In this document: positions 29,618 through 39,443 of the stretch, piece by piece
How the letters are laid out: every line of letters begins with the position of its first letter
How positions within the stretch are numbered: position 1 is the stretch's first letter
Assembly: GCF_029227915.1 (NCBI RefSeq)
Contig: NC_079882.1
Location: 17,806,501-17,870,500, forward strand
Reading direction: 5' to 3'
DNA from: Hydractinia symbiolongicarpus
Taxonomy: Eukaryota; Cnidaria; Hydrozoa; Anthoathecata; Hydractiniidae
DNA: 64,000 nt
Program-made: the position numbers and the translations under genes
The notes under the pieces: model-generated
Databases searched by the model: none
Seen by the model: only the letters and a program-made list of their open reading frames with translations
Told to the model about the DNA's origin: nothing

Positions 29618-30625
29618 TTACCACTCCTTAACATGCTCGGGAGGTACTTGAACATCTTCCGGAATTTCCATGAGTTTTTCTGAAACAAAGCTTCTTTCAG
29701 GCCCGTCTTGCAAGTAATATAGCACACGGTTGTTTGGTTGCTGCTCGATGCGATCCAACCTATGCGTCTTTTTACTCCAAAAAGCGTCGGTAGCACGTCT
29801 TTTCGCATCACCATGCTCTTCTCCAGGTTGCAGTAGGTAAAGGTAGAGACCATCCTGAGGTAGAGGCTTCTCTTGCTCCTGCGGAGACGGCCCTTCCGCT
29901 GACACGGCCGCTAGGCGATCTGGGTGCTGCCCGTTTTTCATAAGCGGTACCTCATCCATCTTAATCGCCTTGTTGGGTTTCATCCCGATCATGGCAGTCT
30001 TGGTATTGTTCATGCTTTTCACGATAGTGTAAAGGTTTTTCACCCAGATGCTACTAGTTTCATCAGTGACCAACTCTTGCGCGTCCTGAGGTTTGAAAAG
30101 TCTCTCAGAGAGCACCTTGTTATAGGACTCGACAAAGGCTGTGAACGTATGATGATATTTGGTGGTTGCGCGCTTAATCTCGACCCCTTTACCCTCTAGC
30201 AGTTTTGTCACATTCGACTTGAACTCACTACCGTTGTCGCACTGGAAGATCTTCGGATAACGTAAAGGTCCTGCTTTGCCTTCGGGCTTCGCGTAAATGT
30301 CCTTGATCATGTCAGCGACTTTGCTGGCTTTCTTCGTTCTCAATGGTCTAGCTACCTTGTAGCGCGAGGCTACATCGTCAAATTGTTGCATTTCATTAGG
30401 TTTTTTATTGGTAAAATGCGGGTAATCAATCCTTTTAGGTCCTCAAATATGTCTAAGCCATAAGAGTTGGCTCGACAGCCAGTGTACGACTTTCTTTTTA
30501 GGTAGTCCACTCTGCTCAGTGAGCAATTCAACAGCCTTGCGACCAGTCCAGAGATTTTCAGGGGTATAGTAAATACTGCTCAATTTTTCTACCTCCTTCT
30601 CTGTGGGAATATGTGCTTTCGGCAT
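29618..30625 (-). pseudogene. retroviral-type integrase (B copy)
   Basis: ATG at 30625 after TAATAAAC. N-terminal region YYTPENLWTG and VVHWLSSQ; then an in-frame TGA about 30440; core with DVASRYK, FQCDNGSEFKS and AFVESYNK giving the D, D and E positions; C-terminal TDAFWSKKTHRLDRI and VLYYLQDGPERSF. About 22 residues between the N-terminal region and the first Asp, present in A, are deleted in B, removing a core strand. A GC-rich mini-repeat adds a Ala/Glu/Pro-rich insertion (29873-29922) in the C-terminal part. Inserts the element into host DNA; this copy is dead. Confidence 0.85.
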
Positions 30626-30659
30626 GTTTATTACATGTCGAAAACATTTTACATATACT

Positions 30660-30850
30660 ATCATGGGCCTTATCCTTGAGAGCGAGCTCTTTAATGCTTG
30701 AAAACCACCCGTTTTCCTGATAGAAGGCAAAACCTCTTCGAAAACCCACGTTCTGAATGCTTCGGCGGCTTCCAGTCTTGATGAGAATATAATCCGAGAG
30801 GGGAACACAGTTCCAGCTGGTACAAACCAGGCTCTGAAATGTACACAGCT
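30660..30850 (-). pseudogene. third BRO-N fragment, upstream of the integrase
   Basis: Minus strand gives SSRLEAAEAFRTWVFEEVLP, the C-terminal signature of BRO-N domains, preceded in another frame by a PGLYQLEL block. It is more like canonical BRO-N than the two plus-strand copies, so it is probably an older, independent paralogue. It runs in frame into the integrase start region, with no separate stop. Confidence 0.6.
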
Positions 30851-30963
30851 CTACAGTCGTGTTAAGGGAGTGAGTTGGCAGATAAATAATCTGTCTTACA
30901 TAACCTCTTTAAGTCCAATTTATAACCCTGTTTTACTTGCTCATATAACCGCTGACACGGCCG

Positions 30964-31362
30964 CTAGGCGAAATTGTACACTGCAAAACCAAGGAGGGCT
31001 AGGGATCCAACGATGAACGTCAGTTCACCATGCTGTTGTTGCTTGGAAGGTGTGTAAAAATCGGATAGTTTTGGAGCTTTTTCGATCGTTGCGATATAGT
31101 ACTCCCTCATGCCTTCATCGAGCTCCTTCAAGCTCTCTCCAGCTTGCCTTTTCAGCTCTCGTTGATTGTTAAACCAGTCGATCTTTGCCTGCCGATCTCT
31201 CACCCACTGTTGCTGAGCTGCTTGAAGTTGTTCAATTGCTTTATCATGCCTTTTACGCTCGGCCTCACCATGCCCACCGAGTTTACTGAACAGGAAATTT
31301 GATCCGCTAAAGGCTAATGCATTAATCGCAGCACCAGCCACAAGAACACCGATAGTTGCCAT
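30964..31362 (-). CDS. two-helix membrane protein (B copy)
   Basis: 132 residues, intact. N-terminal hydrophobic segment (IGVLVAGAAINALAF), then FLFSKLGGHGEAERKRHDKAIEQL, a long charged helix with WFNNQRELKRQAGESLKELD, and a C-terminal hydrophobic helix (LTFIVGSLALLGFAVY). The start lies 6 bp after the capsid candidate, and AAATAA precedes the ATG. The last codons overlap a mini-repeat copy. Conserved in A at 12999. Probable virion membrane component. Confidence 0.65.
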   Translation of the reverse strand: MATIGVLVAGAAINALAFSGSNFLFSKLGGHGEAERKRHDKAIEQLQAAQQQWVRDRQAKIDWFNNQRELKRQAGESLKELDEGMREYYIATIEKAPKLSDFYTPSKQQQHGELTFIVGSLALLGFAVYNFA

Positions 31363-31368
31363 TTATTT

Positions 31369-32610
31369 TCAGTATTCCACAGAGTGATAACGGCCATCTA
31401 AGAGGTTCAGTTGAGCATCTTGAAGTAGGAAAACGTAGCATTTAATATTCCCGGTTGTTTCGTCTGCCTTCTTTGTCATATGCAATGTTATACCGTCTGA
31501 CAATCTCTGTAATTGCCTTCCGGAACCGTGGAGACTATGATGGTGATGCTCGGAAATCAACAAACAGGGCGTATCTCTCTGTGAAGAAATGCCCAATCGT
31601 CACCTCCGAATCGTGGCTACCGAATAAGTTTACGATCTGCTCGAGGTGATCTTTTGGGAGCATCGCACCCTCGACAGTGATCGAGATTTTTTCGATCTTT
31701 GGGTTATAAAACACCTCGTTAGCGCCCGTCCAGGGTCTACAAAGAGCAGTAAAACGCCTTTCAAACTTTTTGCAGGCGTATCAATTTGCAAATTGTAGCT
31801 TGTGTCAGCCTTTTTCATCGTGACAGCCTTGCTACGGAGTACCCTCTCATAGGGTAGCGCAAAACGACTATACCGCGACACCATAGCGCTCGCGAGACCC
31901 TCGTTATTAACCTTGTCAAACTCTAGTGTGATATTAGTGATCTTATACGCGGCATCCGGTGCTTTAGCTGCGGTATTTCCAACAGCTGCCGTACCTCCAT
32001 CTTTGCTAACGTCACCACATGATGCAAAATGTATAACGAATTGCAGCCTGTCGTATAATCCTGCCTGGCAGAACGGCAAGTCTCTTGTCAATTCAAACAT
32101 TTTTCCTAGAGGAATACAAAAGGTGCTGCCATAGGCTGAGACGATCGCTTTTTCCTCGTCCGTGCCTGCATGATCAGTCGCTTTTACCTGTAGGGCGCGG
32201 ATTGTACCGTCGTTGGGATTGATCCCCTCTAGGATCAAGTTGTTTTCCCGATCAAACTTAGGCAACCATAGGTCCTTGTAGGTAGCGAGCACCCTGTAGT
32301 CACTAATATTTTGCACCTTGTTGCCATTCAAAGTGATACGAAGATTTTGCACCAAGGATTTACCTATATTGCTGACGATAGTGCGCTTCGTACTTGTTCC
32401 CGTAAGTTCCAGATCGAAAAGTAGTTTGATACTGCCTGGAAAAATTACATCGTTCTGCCCCATGTAGGGGATGTCAACATACAAGTCCTTGTTCTGATTA
32501 ATCGTACTAAGCACATGACTTACTTTTACACGCTGCTTCTTCCCTTTTATAGCCATCATTGTTTTAATCTCCGCGTAGGGATCGAGCTTAGTTCCGAATA
32601 TGTTACTCAT
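31369..32610 (-). pseudogene. candidate major capsid protein (B copy)
   Basis: About 400 residues if the frameshift near 31710 is discounted. Strand-rich pattern LYVDIPYMG, VIFPGSIKLLFDLEL, IVSNIGKSLVQNLRITLNG, DLWLPKFD, CIPLGKMFE, YDRLQFVIHF, YKITNITLEFD, LKGVLLLFVDPG, and near the end LSDGITLHMTKK, CYVFLLQDAQLNLLDGRY. The arrangement fits the double jelly-roll capsid protein of Polintons/adintoviruses. Identification rests on length, strand pattern, abundance-type conservation between A and B, and position next to membrane proteins; not on structure. TAATAATAAAGC precedes the ATG. Confidence 0.6.
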
Positions 32611-32643
32611 GCTTTATTATTAGCTGATTTTCGTTTCAAATAA
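32611..32643. promoter_or_regulatory. bidirectional start region in Polinton B
   Basis: 33 bp between divergent ATG codons. It holds TAATAATAAA toward the capsid gene and AAATAA directly before the coiled-coil gene. Same spacing and motifs as in A at 11686-11718, although the rest of the spacer has diverged. Confidence 0.6.
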
Positions 32644-33938
32644 ATGCCGATTAATCCAATATACGAAGGAGACGACTTTACGCCAGAGGAAAACATTCCA
32701 GACGAGGATGGATCTTTCAGTAGGCTCCAGCCTGATGCCAGCTCCACGCTAACGCCAGATCAGGAGCAGGGTCAATCGCCTAGCGGCTCAGCACGAGACA
32801 CCACGACAAGACAGAGGGAAGAGCTACTAAAATCAAAGGTCGACGATCTTTACGAACACCTTGGTGAGGAGCTGGGGTAGCCAATCGCGAGATATTACAA
32901 CGAGTTTGAGGCACGAGGAAACCAGCTTCTTTTCGATGGCATAGAGATCACGAAAAGGCATGGTGAATTAAGGAGCGTTGCCGAGATTCGGAGGAGGTTA
33001 GGTACAAATCGCTTGCGAGCCATGGGCTTTACCGACTATACTACACCAAACGAAGGCAGTAAAGCAATGGCTCAGAAACTCCTTAACGAGATTGTTCACG
33101 TTGAAGAGAAGGCTGATGATATCGAAATGATGCCGCTGCTCGAGAATGTCCTTGATGAAACGGAGAGCCTGATCGAAGAGACTCCCTTTGGCGCCAGCGA
33201 AGCCTTCACAGAGCGTGAAAGAAGAGGGCTCAACCTCGAGCTTCAAACACTAAGGGGTAACCTGAAGCACTTGAAAAGCAAGATGATCTTCTACGACAGC
33301 GAGATCGCCAAAGCAGAAGCCAAGGTGAAAAGGCTTGAGACAAAGAAAGCTACACCTGGAGTGCTAGCGCAATCTGCGACTCTATCAGAGGAACAGCAAA
33401 TTATCTGGAACGAAGACATTGCAAAGGCTAGGGAAGATCTAGAACGACTCCAAGATCAAAAGGAAGCACTACGAGAAGCACACGGTTTACTATCATCTGA
33501 CATTCAGAGCCAACTGAAAGCAATTAAGGAAACGCTGATGAAAATCGCAGAAGGTGATAAATCTCTGGCTGAAAAGCTTAGAATCTTGTTTAAGGAGCAA
33601 GGGATTACTATAGCAAGCATCGTCTCGGCTGTTGGTCTACTGATTTCCACCATCGTACTCGCAGTTACAGGTGGTGGGGGAGCGGGTGCTGCAGCAGCAG
33701 GAAGCGCTGGGGGAAGGGTTTTATACAAAAACAGCTGGAAAGGCTTGGAAATTTTTTAAAATACCTGGCAGGTAAGGCAGGTGCGGCGCTACCTGGGATT
33801 ATTGGCACGGTTGTCTCGTTCTTCTTTAGAGTAGCAGCAAAAGTTGTTGAATACGCTGCCAAACACCTCTACATGACAATCGCTGCTGCCGTCGCTTTTG
33901 TTGTGGCCTACGTTGGGAAGAGAGGCAAACTTTCGTAA
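32644..33938 (+). pseudogene. coiled-coil protein with two hydrophobic segments (B copy)
   Basis: Acidic N-terminus (residues 1-60), in-frame TAG at 32878-32880 with the frame continuing, charged coiled coil at 33200-33480 (repeated Leu/Lys/Glu), HGLLSSDI, then the membrane segment GITIASIVSAVGLLISTIVLAV followed by Gly/Ala-rich linker. A frameshift near 33720 is followed by a second hydrophobic part (ALPGIIGTVVSFFF and TIAAAVAFVVAYV) ending KRGKLS. A matches through both parts. A mini-repeat copy (32772-32790) lies inside the coding frame. Probable virion or membrane-associated structural protein. Confidence 0.6.
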
Positions 33939-34002
33939 ATATTAGTGCTCCTGCGGAGACGCTAGGCGATCTAATGTGTTGATCAAAACACACTAGACAT
34001 TT

Positions 34003-35036
34003 TTATTTCTTCAACCAAATGTACAGTAAAATACTTACTAACCCAGTTGTAATTAAGGCAGCTTTGTTGTCATCGTGTCTTTCGGCCTCTATTGCTAGCG
34101 TAGTCTCCACCCTGTGTTTCTCATGTTTAGGGATCCACGTGGCTCACCTGTGGAGGGCGGCGCTTAATAATGATGACAGCCTGCTTCGCGTTAGTCTTCG
34201 GATTTATACCGATTGAAAAATAATCCTTGCTAATCAAAATTTTGTTCGTGAAATTCACAACATTTCCAATATTAAGGCTCATGTCACTTGGGATCATATA
34301 GACGCCATGAGCAACACTAAAATCCACCTTGGACCGCGCATATTTCAGCAGATTTTGAAATTCGGCAATTTCCTTTACCGTATCGCTAGTTCTAATTATC
34401 ACGGCTTCAAATGTCGTCAGACACAGGCGTTGAGCATCAATTGCGCTGCCTTGGTTTCCAATGATTCCAGATCTTGCATTTGGCTGGCTTTCGAGAATTA
34501 GGTAGGCATAGAAGCGCACGCTTTGGGATAACCGTTCAATACCAATACGAGTGAGGCCCTTGGATTTTTCAATAATCTTTGCGATGAAGTTGCCAACTAC
34601 TGAAGATGGTTTCGTTCCTCCACTCCTGCTCACTACCAGGTACTCCAAACTCGCGAGCCAGTTGCTGGAGTTTTTGTTTGTTGAACGGGTTGTTTAGACG
34701 TTGAAATCTAACTGAGCCCGGTAGAGAAATGTCAAGCTCCGATAGAATTTTACGGATTTGGAAATAGGCGTGAAATCGATATACGGCACGAACCATAGGC
34801 AACTTGGAGGTAAGATGCTGCATAGAAATACCGCAAGCAGATGTTGCACAGTAGGTAACAAAATTAAGTTGAGTGGACCAGAGACTGAAAGGGTGGCTGT
34901 TCCACTCCTTTACTAGCCCGCTAGTGCCGGAATAGAATTCATAGTCGACAAAGATGTCTGGAAATTTCACCCTGAACGAGGACCCTTGAGCATCAATAAC
35001 GATGTTCTGCATTGAAAGATCCTTAAGTCTCTCCAA
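34003..35036 (-). pseudogene. conserved Polinton protein with C-terminal membrane anchor (B copy)
   Basis: Homologous to A 9153-10380. Landmarks: VTYCATSACGIS, FHAYFQIRKIL, NNPFNKQKLQQLAREFGV, then after a frameshift near 34620 GLTRIGIERLSQSVRFYAYL, EFQNLLKYARS, HGVYMIPSDMSL; a second frameshift near 34130 leads to KAALIT and a short hydrophobic helix ending YIWLKK. Length about 340 residues. It lacks the Pro/His-rich tail of A. Divergent from the gene at 37071, from which it is now separated by a LINE. Function unknown. Confidence 0.6.
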
Positions 35037-35084
35037 ATGTCCAAATATTTGCTTTCGGGTTGTATGAGTAAATGCTCATCTTTT

Positions 35085-37070
35085 CTTTAAGAATAAACAT
35101 GATTTTGTTTGTAAATTTATTTATAGTCGGTACATTATATACAAGTTTCGTGAAAAGAAAAATTATATGCATAGCTCTAAAAAGTAGTGCTAATCAAAAC
35201 CGACTGAAATTAAAGTGCAAATAGAAATAATATTAAATAATATTAATTTAATGAGAGAAAATATTTTTAAATTTTTATATATACAAAAAAGAGTAAAATT
35301 TAACTAAAAGCGTGTTTGGGACAATTCACATACCTCATAAAAACATTTACTTCTATTCCAACTTTTGATCGCATTTTTAAAAGTACTAAGAGACTCTGAG
35401 GATTTCAAGTGATTGGGTAATTTATTCCATATTTTTGGCCCCAGGGAAGAGAGACTTTTTGTTCCAAAACTAACGGTATCTATATTTGGGACTGTTAAAT
35501 TATTAACATTTTGTGATCTCACTGGTCTACCACTCCCATGAAATTTAAAGATATCTTTAATGTATGTCGGATTGAGTTCGTGCAAAGTCTTATATATTTC
35601 TGTACATAATGTTTTAAGTCTATAGACGCTCATTTGGTATTTTCCTGCTTTCAAAAGGAGTTCGTCGTAAGTACTATCATTATCATTTAATAAGAAACGC
35701 AAAGCTCTCTTCTGAATTTGTTCAATCTTCAACAAAGATTTATATGAAGAGAAATTCCATACTAAAGGGCAATAATTAAAGTTAGAGTATATAAAACTTT
35801 GTACCAGCGCTAATTTGGCTTTGTGAGATAAAAACGTGCTAAGTCTAAACAGTGCATTCAATTGTGCTGATGATTTTTTGATAAGTTTAGAAATGTGAGA
35901 GTCGAAATTCAAGCCATTATCAATGGTCACTCCTAGTAAATTAACTTCGCTTTCTGTTTTAATTAACTTGTCATCAATTTTTACCACTAAATCACAATTG
36001 TTACATTTATCTCTGGTGACAATGATTGATTGAAATTTTTTTGGATTGGCCATCATTTTGTTATTTTTCAACCACACTAGTGCTATATTAGATTCACATT
36101 CTAAAAGTTTAATTAAGTTTGAAATTGAGTTTGAGAAAGCAGAAAGGGAATTGTCATCAGCATAATTGTGTACACTGGCTTTTAATAAATAAAGTCATTA
36201 ATAAAAATGTTAAATAAAATAGGTCCTAAAATTGATCCTTGGGGTACTCCAGACAGAATTAATTGGAAAAGACTATGCTGATTATTTATGCGGGTAGATT
36301 GCTCTCTGTCAGAAAGGTACGATAAAATTAGAAGTAGGGCATCCTGGCTAAAGCCATAGGCATTTAATTTAGCAATAAGTAAATCATGAGGCACGCAATC
36401 AAAAGCTTTAGATAGATCCATTAAAACTGCACCAACTACGTAATGTTTATCTAATTTTTGTTTCCATTCTTCCAATAATCTTATAAGAACATGTTGTGTG
36501 CCATATGATTCCCTATAGGCTGATAAAAATTCTGAAAGTTTATTATCAATATAATCAACAATTTGAGATTTAATTATTCTCTCATAAAATTTTGAAAATA
36601 TATTTAAAATGCTGACTGGTCTATAGTTGTTTACACATAATTTATCTTTCCCACCTTTATCAATAGGGGATACAGTAGCGCGTTTGGCTCTCCTCGGAAA
36701 AACAGAGAGACAAATACTGTTGTTAATGGCATTTGTTAAGGGTTTTATCAAAAAAGGTTTTGCTAACTTCACCATTTTAGCCGTTATCTTGTCCTCTCCA
36801 GATGCCACACCTACTTTTAGATCCCCGAAAAGTTTAGAGACTTCATTTTCCGAGACTTCCTTAAAGTTAAACAACATTTCATTATTTTGATTAATTAGTG
36901 AATTTTTAATTTCAAGAATACTAGGGTGATTTTTATATGTTTCCAGAATCTTTGAGATAACTTCATTTCTATTTTCAGATTGATAATTTCGTAGCGACAC
37001 TGGTTTAACTCCACTATATTTTTCAACTATATGTATGTACTCTTCATTGAAACATTGAGACAGCTTTATG
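35085..37070 (-). mobile_element. non-LTR retrotransposon (LINE), 5'-truncated
   Basis: The minus strand encodes reverse transcriptase: NNYRPVSILNIFSKFYERII, DLSKAFDCVPHDLL (catalytic Asp region), LSGVPQGSILGPILFNIFINDF, then after a frameshift near 36180 the thumb and C-terminal region (VNLLGVTID, IYSNFNYCPLVW, KRALRFLLND). The YADD-containing stretch lies at the frameshift (about 36160). Jockey/CR1/L2-like by sequence feel. No endonuclease domain; truncated at about 37070. It split the divergent promoter of two Polinton B genes, so it is younger than B. No clear target duplication. Confidence 0.8.
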
Positions 37071-37705
37071 TCACGGATATAGAAAAGCCTACGATTTTTG
37101 ATGATTACCTAGGGCAGGACACGAGAATTGCCCTAAAATCGATAAGTATCAGGCCCGTATGGCTGAACCTTTACAGCGACAATGATTTTGTCATTCGTAG
37201 GACAGGGCCTGATCAGACAGAGACTAGAATTGAAATTATGAACGGTCTATACAAGATAGAGGATTTGGCAACCATCGTCAATAGCCAGGCAGGGGACAAG
37301 ATTAAGCTGTTTGTATTAAAAAATGGACTCTGTAGGCTTAGGGTTAGTGACGGGTATACTGTGGTAATCCATCGAAAACTACAGGAGCTTATGGGGCTAC
37401 CCTACGACCCTGCAAAAAAGTACTTTACCAAAGGCGACTATGACAGCTTCTACAAAACTGACGTGTACCAAAGATTGAGACTCGTTTGCCCCCAGCTGGA
37501 TGAAGACGATTGCCTACTGGATGGGAAGAAATCAAAAATTCTTGCTTTGCTTCCCACCAAAGAGTTAAACATGGAATTTTGACACTCCAATCTACCTTCC
37601 TTTGAAAGGCTCAACAGACAGACTGGAGTTCATGTTGACGGACGAGCATCATCATGAAAAAAATGTTTCGTTCGTCGGAATTACGATGCATTTACTCATA
37701 GAATA
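37071..37705 (+). pseudogene. conserved Polinton protein, possible minor capsid (B copy)
   Basis: About 200 residues from DIEKPTIFDDYLGQD. Shared with A (8524-9146): IALKSISIRPVWLNLYSDN, IEIMNGLYKIEDLA, KLFVLKNGLCRLRVSDGY, LQELMGLPYDPAKKY, LVCPQLDEDDCLLDGKKS. A frameshift near 37575 precedes YLPLKGSTDRLEFMLTDE. The first residues are cut off by the LINE. The stop coincides with the AATAA motif of the next gene. Minor-capsid assignment is inference from the beta-rich end and the capsid-module context. Confidence 0.55.
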
Positions 37706-37706
37706 A

Positions 37707-38351
37707 ATGGCTGATACAATGAAGCTTTACCCAACTTTGCCGCCAAGTGCGCCTGAGCATGAGCCTGAAGAAAGTCAAGTATACAGACTCAAGAAGATCG
37801 AGGAGGTGGAACAGTACTTGCGTGGTGAGATCAATGAGCGTGAAAAACTCGCCAAAAAGTTCAAGATGCATGGTACGTGGGTTAGATTCACTGATCATGG
37901 ATTGCTAGCTGTAAGTATTATAACTTCAGGTGTTGGGATTGGTAGTATGCTGTCCGGAATAGGTGTACCACTAGCTGTGGCGATGGGTGGTATCACGATC
38001 GCTGTAGGACTAGGGCAGGCAGGTTTACGGAATGCGGGGAAGAGGCTAGACGTTAAGTCAAAAAAGCATGAGGGCATCAGACTCTTAGCAGAGACTAAGT
38101 TGAACTCCGTTGTCGACCTCATCTCAAAGGCTGTGGAGAACGGTGTGATTAGTGATTATGAGTTCAGCCTAATCATGCAGGAGAAGCAACGCTACATGTT
38201 GCTGAAGGAGCAGGTCCGACAACGAATTAGAAAGATCGTAGATTCCATCAATGATCGGGAGCGACAGCAGCTTGTCGCAAAGGGGCGTGAGGAGGCCAAA
38301 GAGGAGCTTATGAAAAAACTTCAATCTGCGCAGTATGTCAGCGATACTTAG
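37707..38351 (+). CDS. conserved Polinton membrane protein with helical arms (B copy)
   Basis: 214 residues, intact. Acidic/Pro N-terminus, RLKKIEEVEQYLRGEINER helix, a Gly-rich hydrophobic core at about residues 68-110 (LLAVSIITSGVGIGSMLSG, VPLAVAMGGITIAVGL), and a C-terminal charged helix with MLLKEQVRQRIRKIVDSI. The ATG directly follows GAATAA. The A copy keeps both arms. Possibly a membrane-active or fusion-supporting virion protein; function not known. Confidence 0.65.
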   Translation: MADTMKLYPTLPPSAPEHEPEESQVYRLKKIEEVEQYLRGEINEREKLAKKFKMHGTWVRFTDHGLLAVSIITSGVGIGSMLSGIGVPLAVAMGGITIAVGLGQAGLRNAGKRLDVKSKKHEGIRLLAETKLNSVVDLISKAVENGVISDYEFSLIMQEKQRYMLLKEQVRQRIRKIVDSINDRERQQLVAKGREEAKEELMKKLQSAQYVSDT

Positions 38352-38731
38352 AGTCTCCACCTGCTTATTCGTAGATCTAGTGTACTATTCAAAACCCTAG
38401 ATCACTTCTCCCGTATCTTGATCTATGAGCAAGTCGCCATCATGTACGACACGTCGCTGTTTTTTAGCGAGATCCCTCAAATATTATTCAAGATTTTTCT
38501 CCCATGCAATTTTAGCACAAGGCTTGCAGTACGGTCCGTCCGTTTGTGTCGACGCATCCTTATACTTGACTTTGCGTATGGCTTCGACAAGGTCTATTCG
38601 CTTCAACATAGAGTACCCTTTGAGACCTAAGGCTTTAGCTTCTCGTCGCAGTTTGTCCATTTGTTTATGCGAGTCTGAGCACAACCACCTTTACTCCTTT
38701 ACTGTTTCACCATCAAACTTAAACGTTGCCA
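38352..38731 (-). pseudogene. SAP-like domain protein
   Basis: Starts MATFKFDGETVKE at 38731 after AAATAA, then a frameshift, then a helix-turn-helix of SAP/Rho-N type (LRREAKALGLKGYSMLKRIDLVEAIRK, here about 38600-38680) and a CxxC-containing end (YCKPCAK). SAP-like domains bind DNA. Polinton A has an SAP-like domain at its polymerase end instead (42104-42298), so the domain is shared between elements but linked to different neighbours. The stop is near 38390. Confidence 0.5.
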
Positions 38732-38739
38732 TTTATTTT

Positions 38740-38938
38740 GGGTCTAACCTGCTTTGCCTCATGGACAAAAGAAGTCTCACAAGGGCAGTGGCCACCATTG
38801 TAAGTGCCGTAGTCTTGGTAGCAATACCAACAAAGCACCTTCTCTCCCACGCGCAGACGTCTTTGACATCTACCACATCTATCCTAGGCATGTAGAGTTC
38901 TTTGACAGTCATCGCAGATTTCTCGCATTTATTTTATG
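38740..38938 (-). pseudogene. small zinc-ribbon protein (B copy)
   Basis: ATG directly after AAATAA. Cys pairs CDDC, CGRC, CWYC and CPC, with LCWYCYQDYGTYNGG conserved with A (7021). One in-frame TAG after about 14 residues. The four Cys pairs suggest two zinc sites. Terminal position in both elements. Function unknown. Confidence 0.55.
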
Positions 38939-38967
38939 ATCCACCAAAGATTATTCAGTTTTTGCGA

Positions 38968-39165
38968 TCAAAATACTGTTTCTTCTAGTTCTTTAATTCT
39001 CTCTACTAGAGCGTTGATAGCACTCTCGCACTCTTCTTCTTTCGCACTTTTCATCACAAGTGCGGTAGAGGTGAGGGCTAGGGCAGCTCCCACACCTCCA
39101 AAAAGCGTAAAAAGCATAAAATTTGCGTACCAATCTAGCGCTGTCTTTTTATCGTTGCTTGACAT
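38968..39165 (-). CDS. small single-pass membrane protein
   Basis: 65 residues: polar N-terminus, hydrophobic helix at about residues 14-36 (FMLFTLFGGVGAALALTSTALVM), then a charged helix with INALVERIKELEE. TATAATAA directly precedes the ATG. It is the last gene before the right terminal repeat. No A counterpart seen. Function unknown. Confidence 0.6.
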   Translation of the reverse strand: MSSNDKKTALDWYANFMLFTLFGGVGAALALTSTALVMKSAKEEECESAINALVERIKELEETVF

Positions 39166-39230
39166 TTATTATACCAGCAATACGTTTGTTTTTGTCGCTA
39201 TCCGCAACAATTTTGAGACTTTTTATTTCC

Positions 39231-39443
39231 CTTTTATTCAAACAGATTTGCGCGTTTGTTGATGTCAGCAGTTTTGTCGAGTGCCGTCATTTTTGATGAT
39301 GTCACGTGACTTGTTTACTCATTTGAGGCATGATGAAATCTGTGACGTCACAGATTTTTTTAGGGGTCTAAAAGCAGCGTTTTTTAATAGGTGTTTGACC
39401 GTTGAATACCTAAAACTGTTTATAAGGGTGTACTACTCTAGCT
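39231..39443 (-). repeat. Polinton B right terminal inverted repeat
   Basis: Inverted match to 19251-19462, including the palindrome centred on TGACGTCA and GTCACGTGAC. One short insertion relative to the left copy lies next to the GTCACGTGAC site. CATTT duplication follows at 39444-39448. Confidence 0.85.

Larger units (their letters stand above)
19251..39443. mobile_element. Polinton B (Maverick/adintovirus-like), 20.2 kb, inserted in Polinton A
   Basis: Bounded by inverted repeats of about 200 bp that both start AGCTAGAGTAGTACACCC, and flanked by CATTT at 19246-19250 and 39444-39448. It carries polymerase, packaging ATPase, integrase, capsid candidate, HNH nuclease, BRO-family genes and several small membrane proteins. 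Polintons usually give 6-bp duplications; here 5 bp match exactly. The insertion lies inside A's polymerase gene, whose two halves meet in the same frame once the insert and one CATTT are discounted. A LINE has inserted into B at 35085-37070. Confidence 0.9.

Noticed and set aside
25771-33971. CRISPR array from repeated GC-rich modules
   Set aside because: Copies are few, irregularly spaced over 8 kb, partly inverted and in a eukaryotic element.
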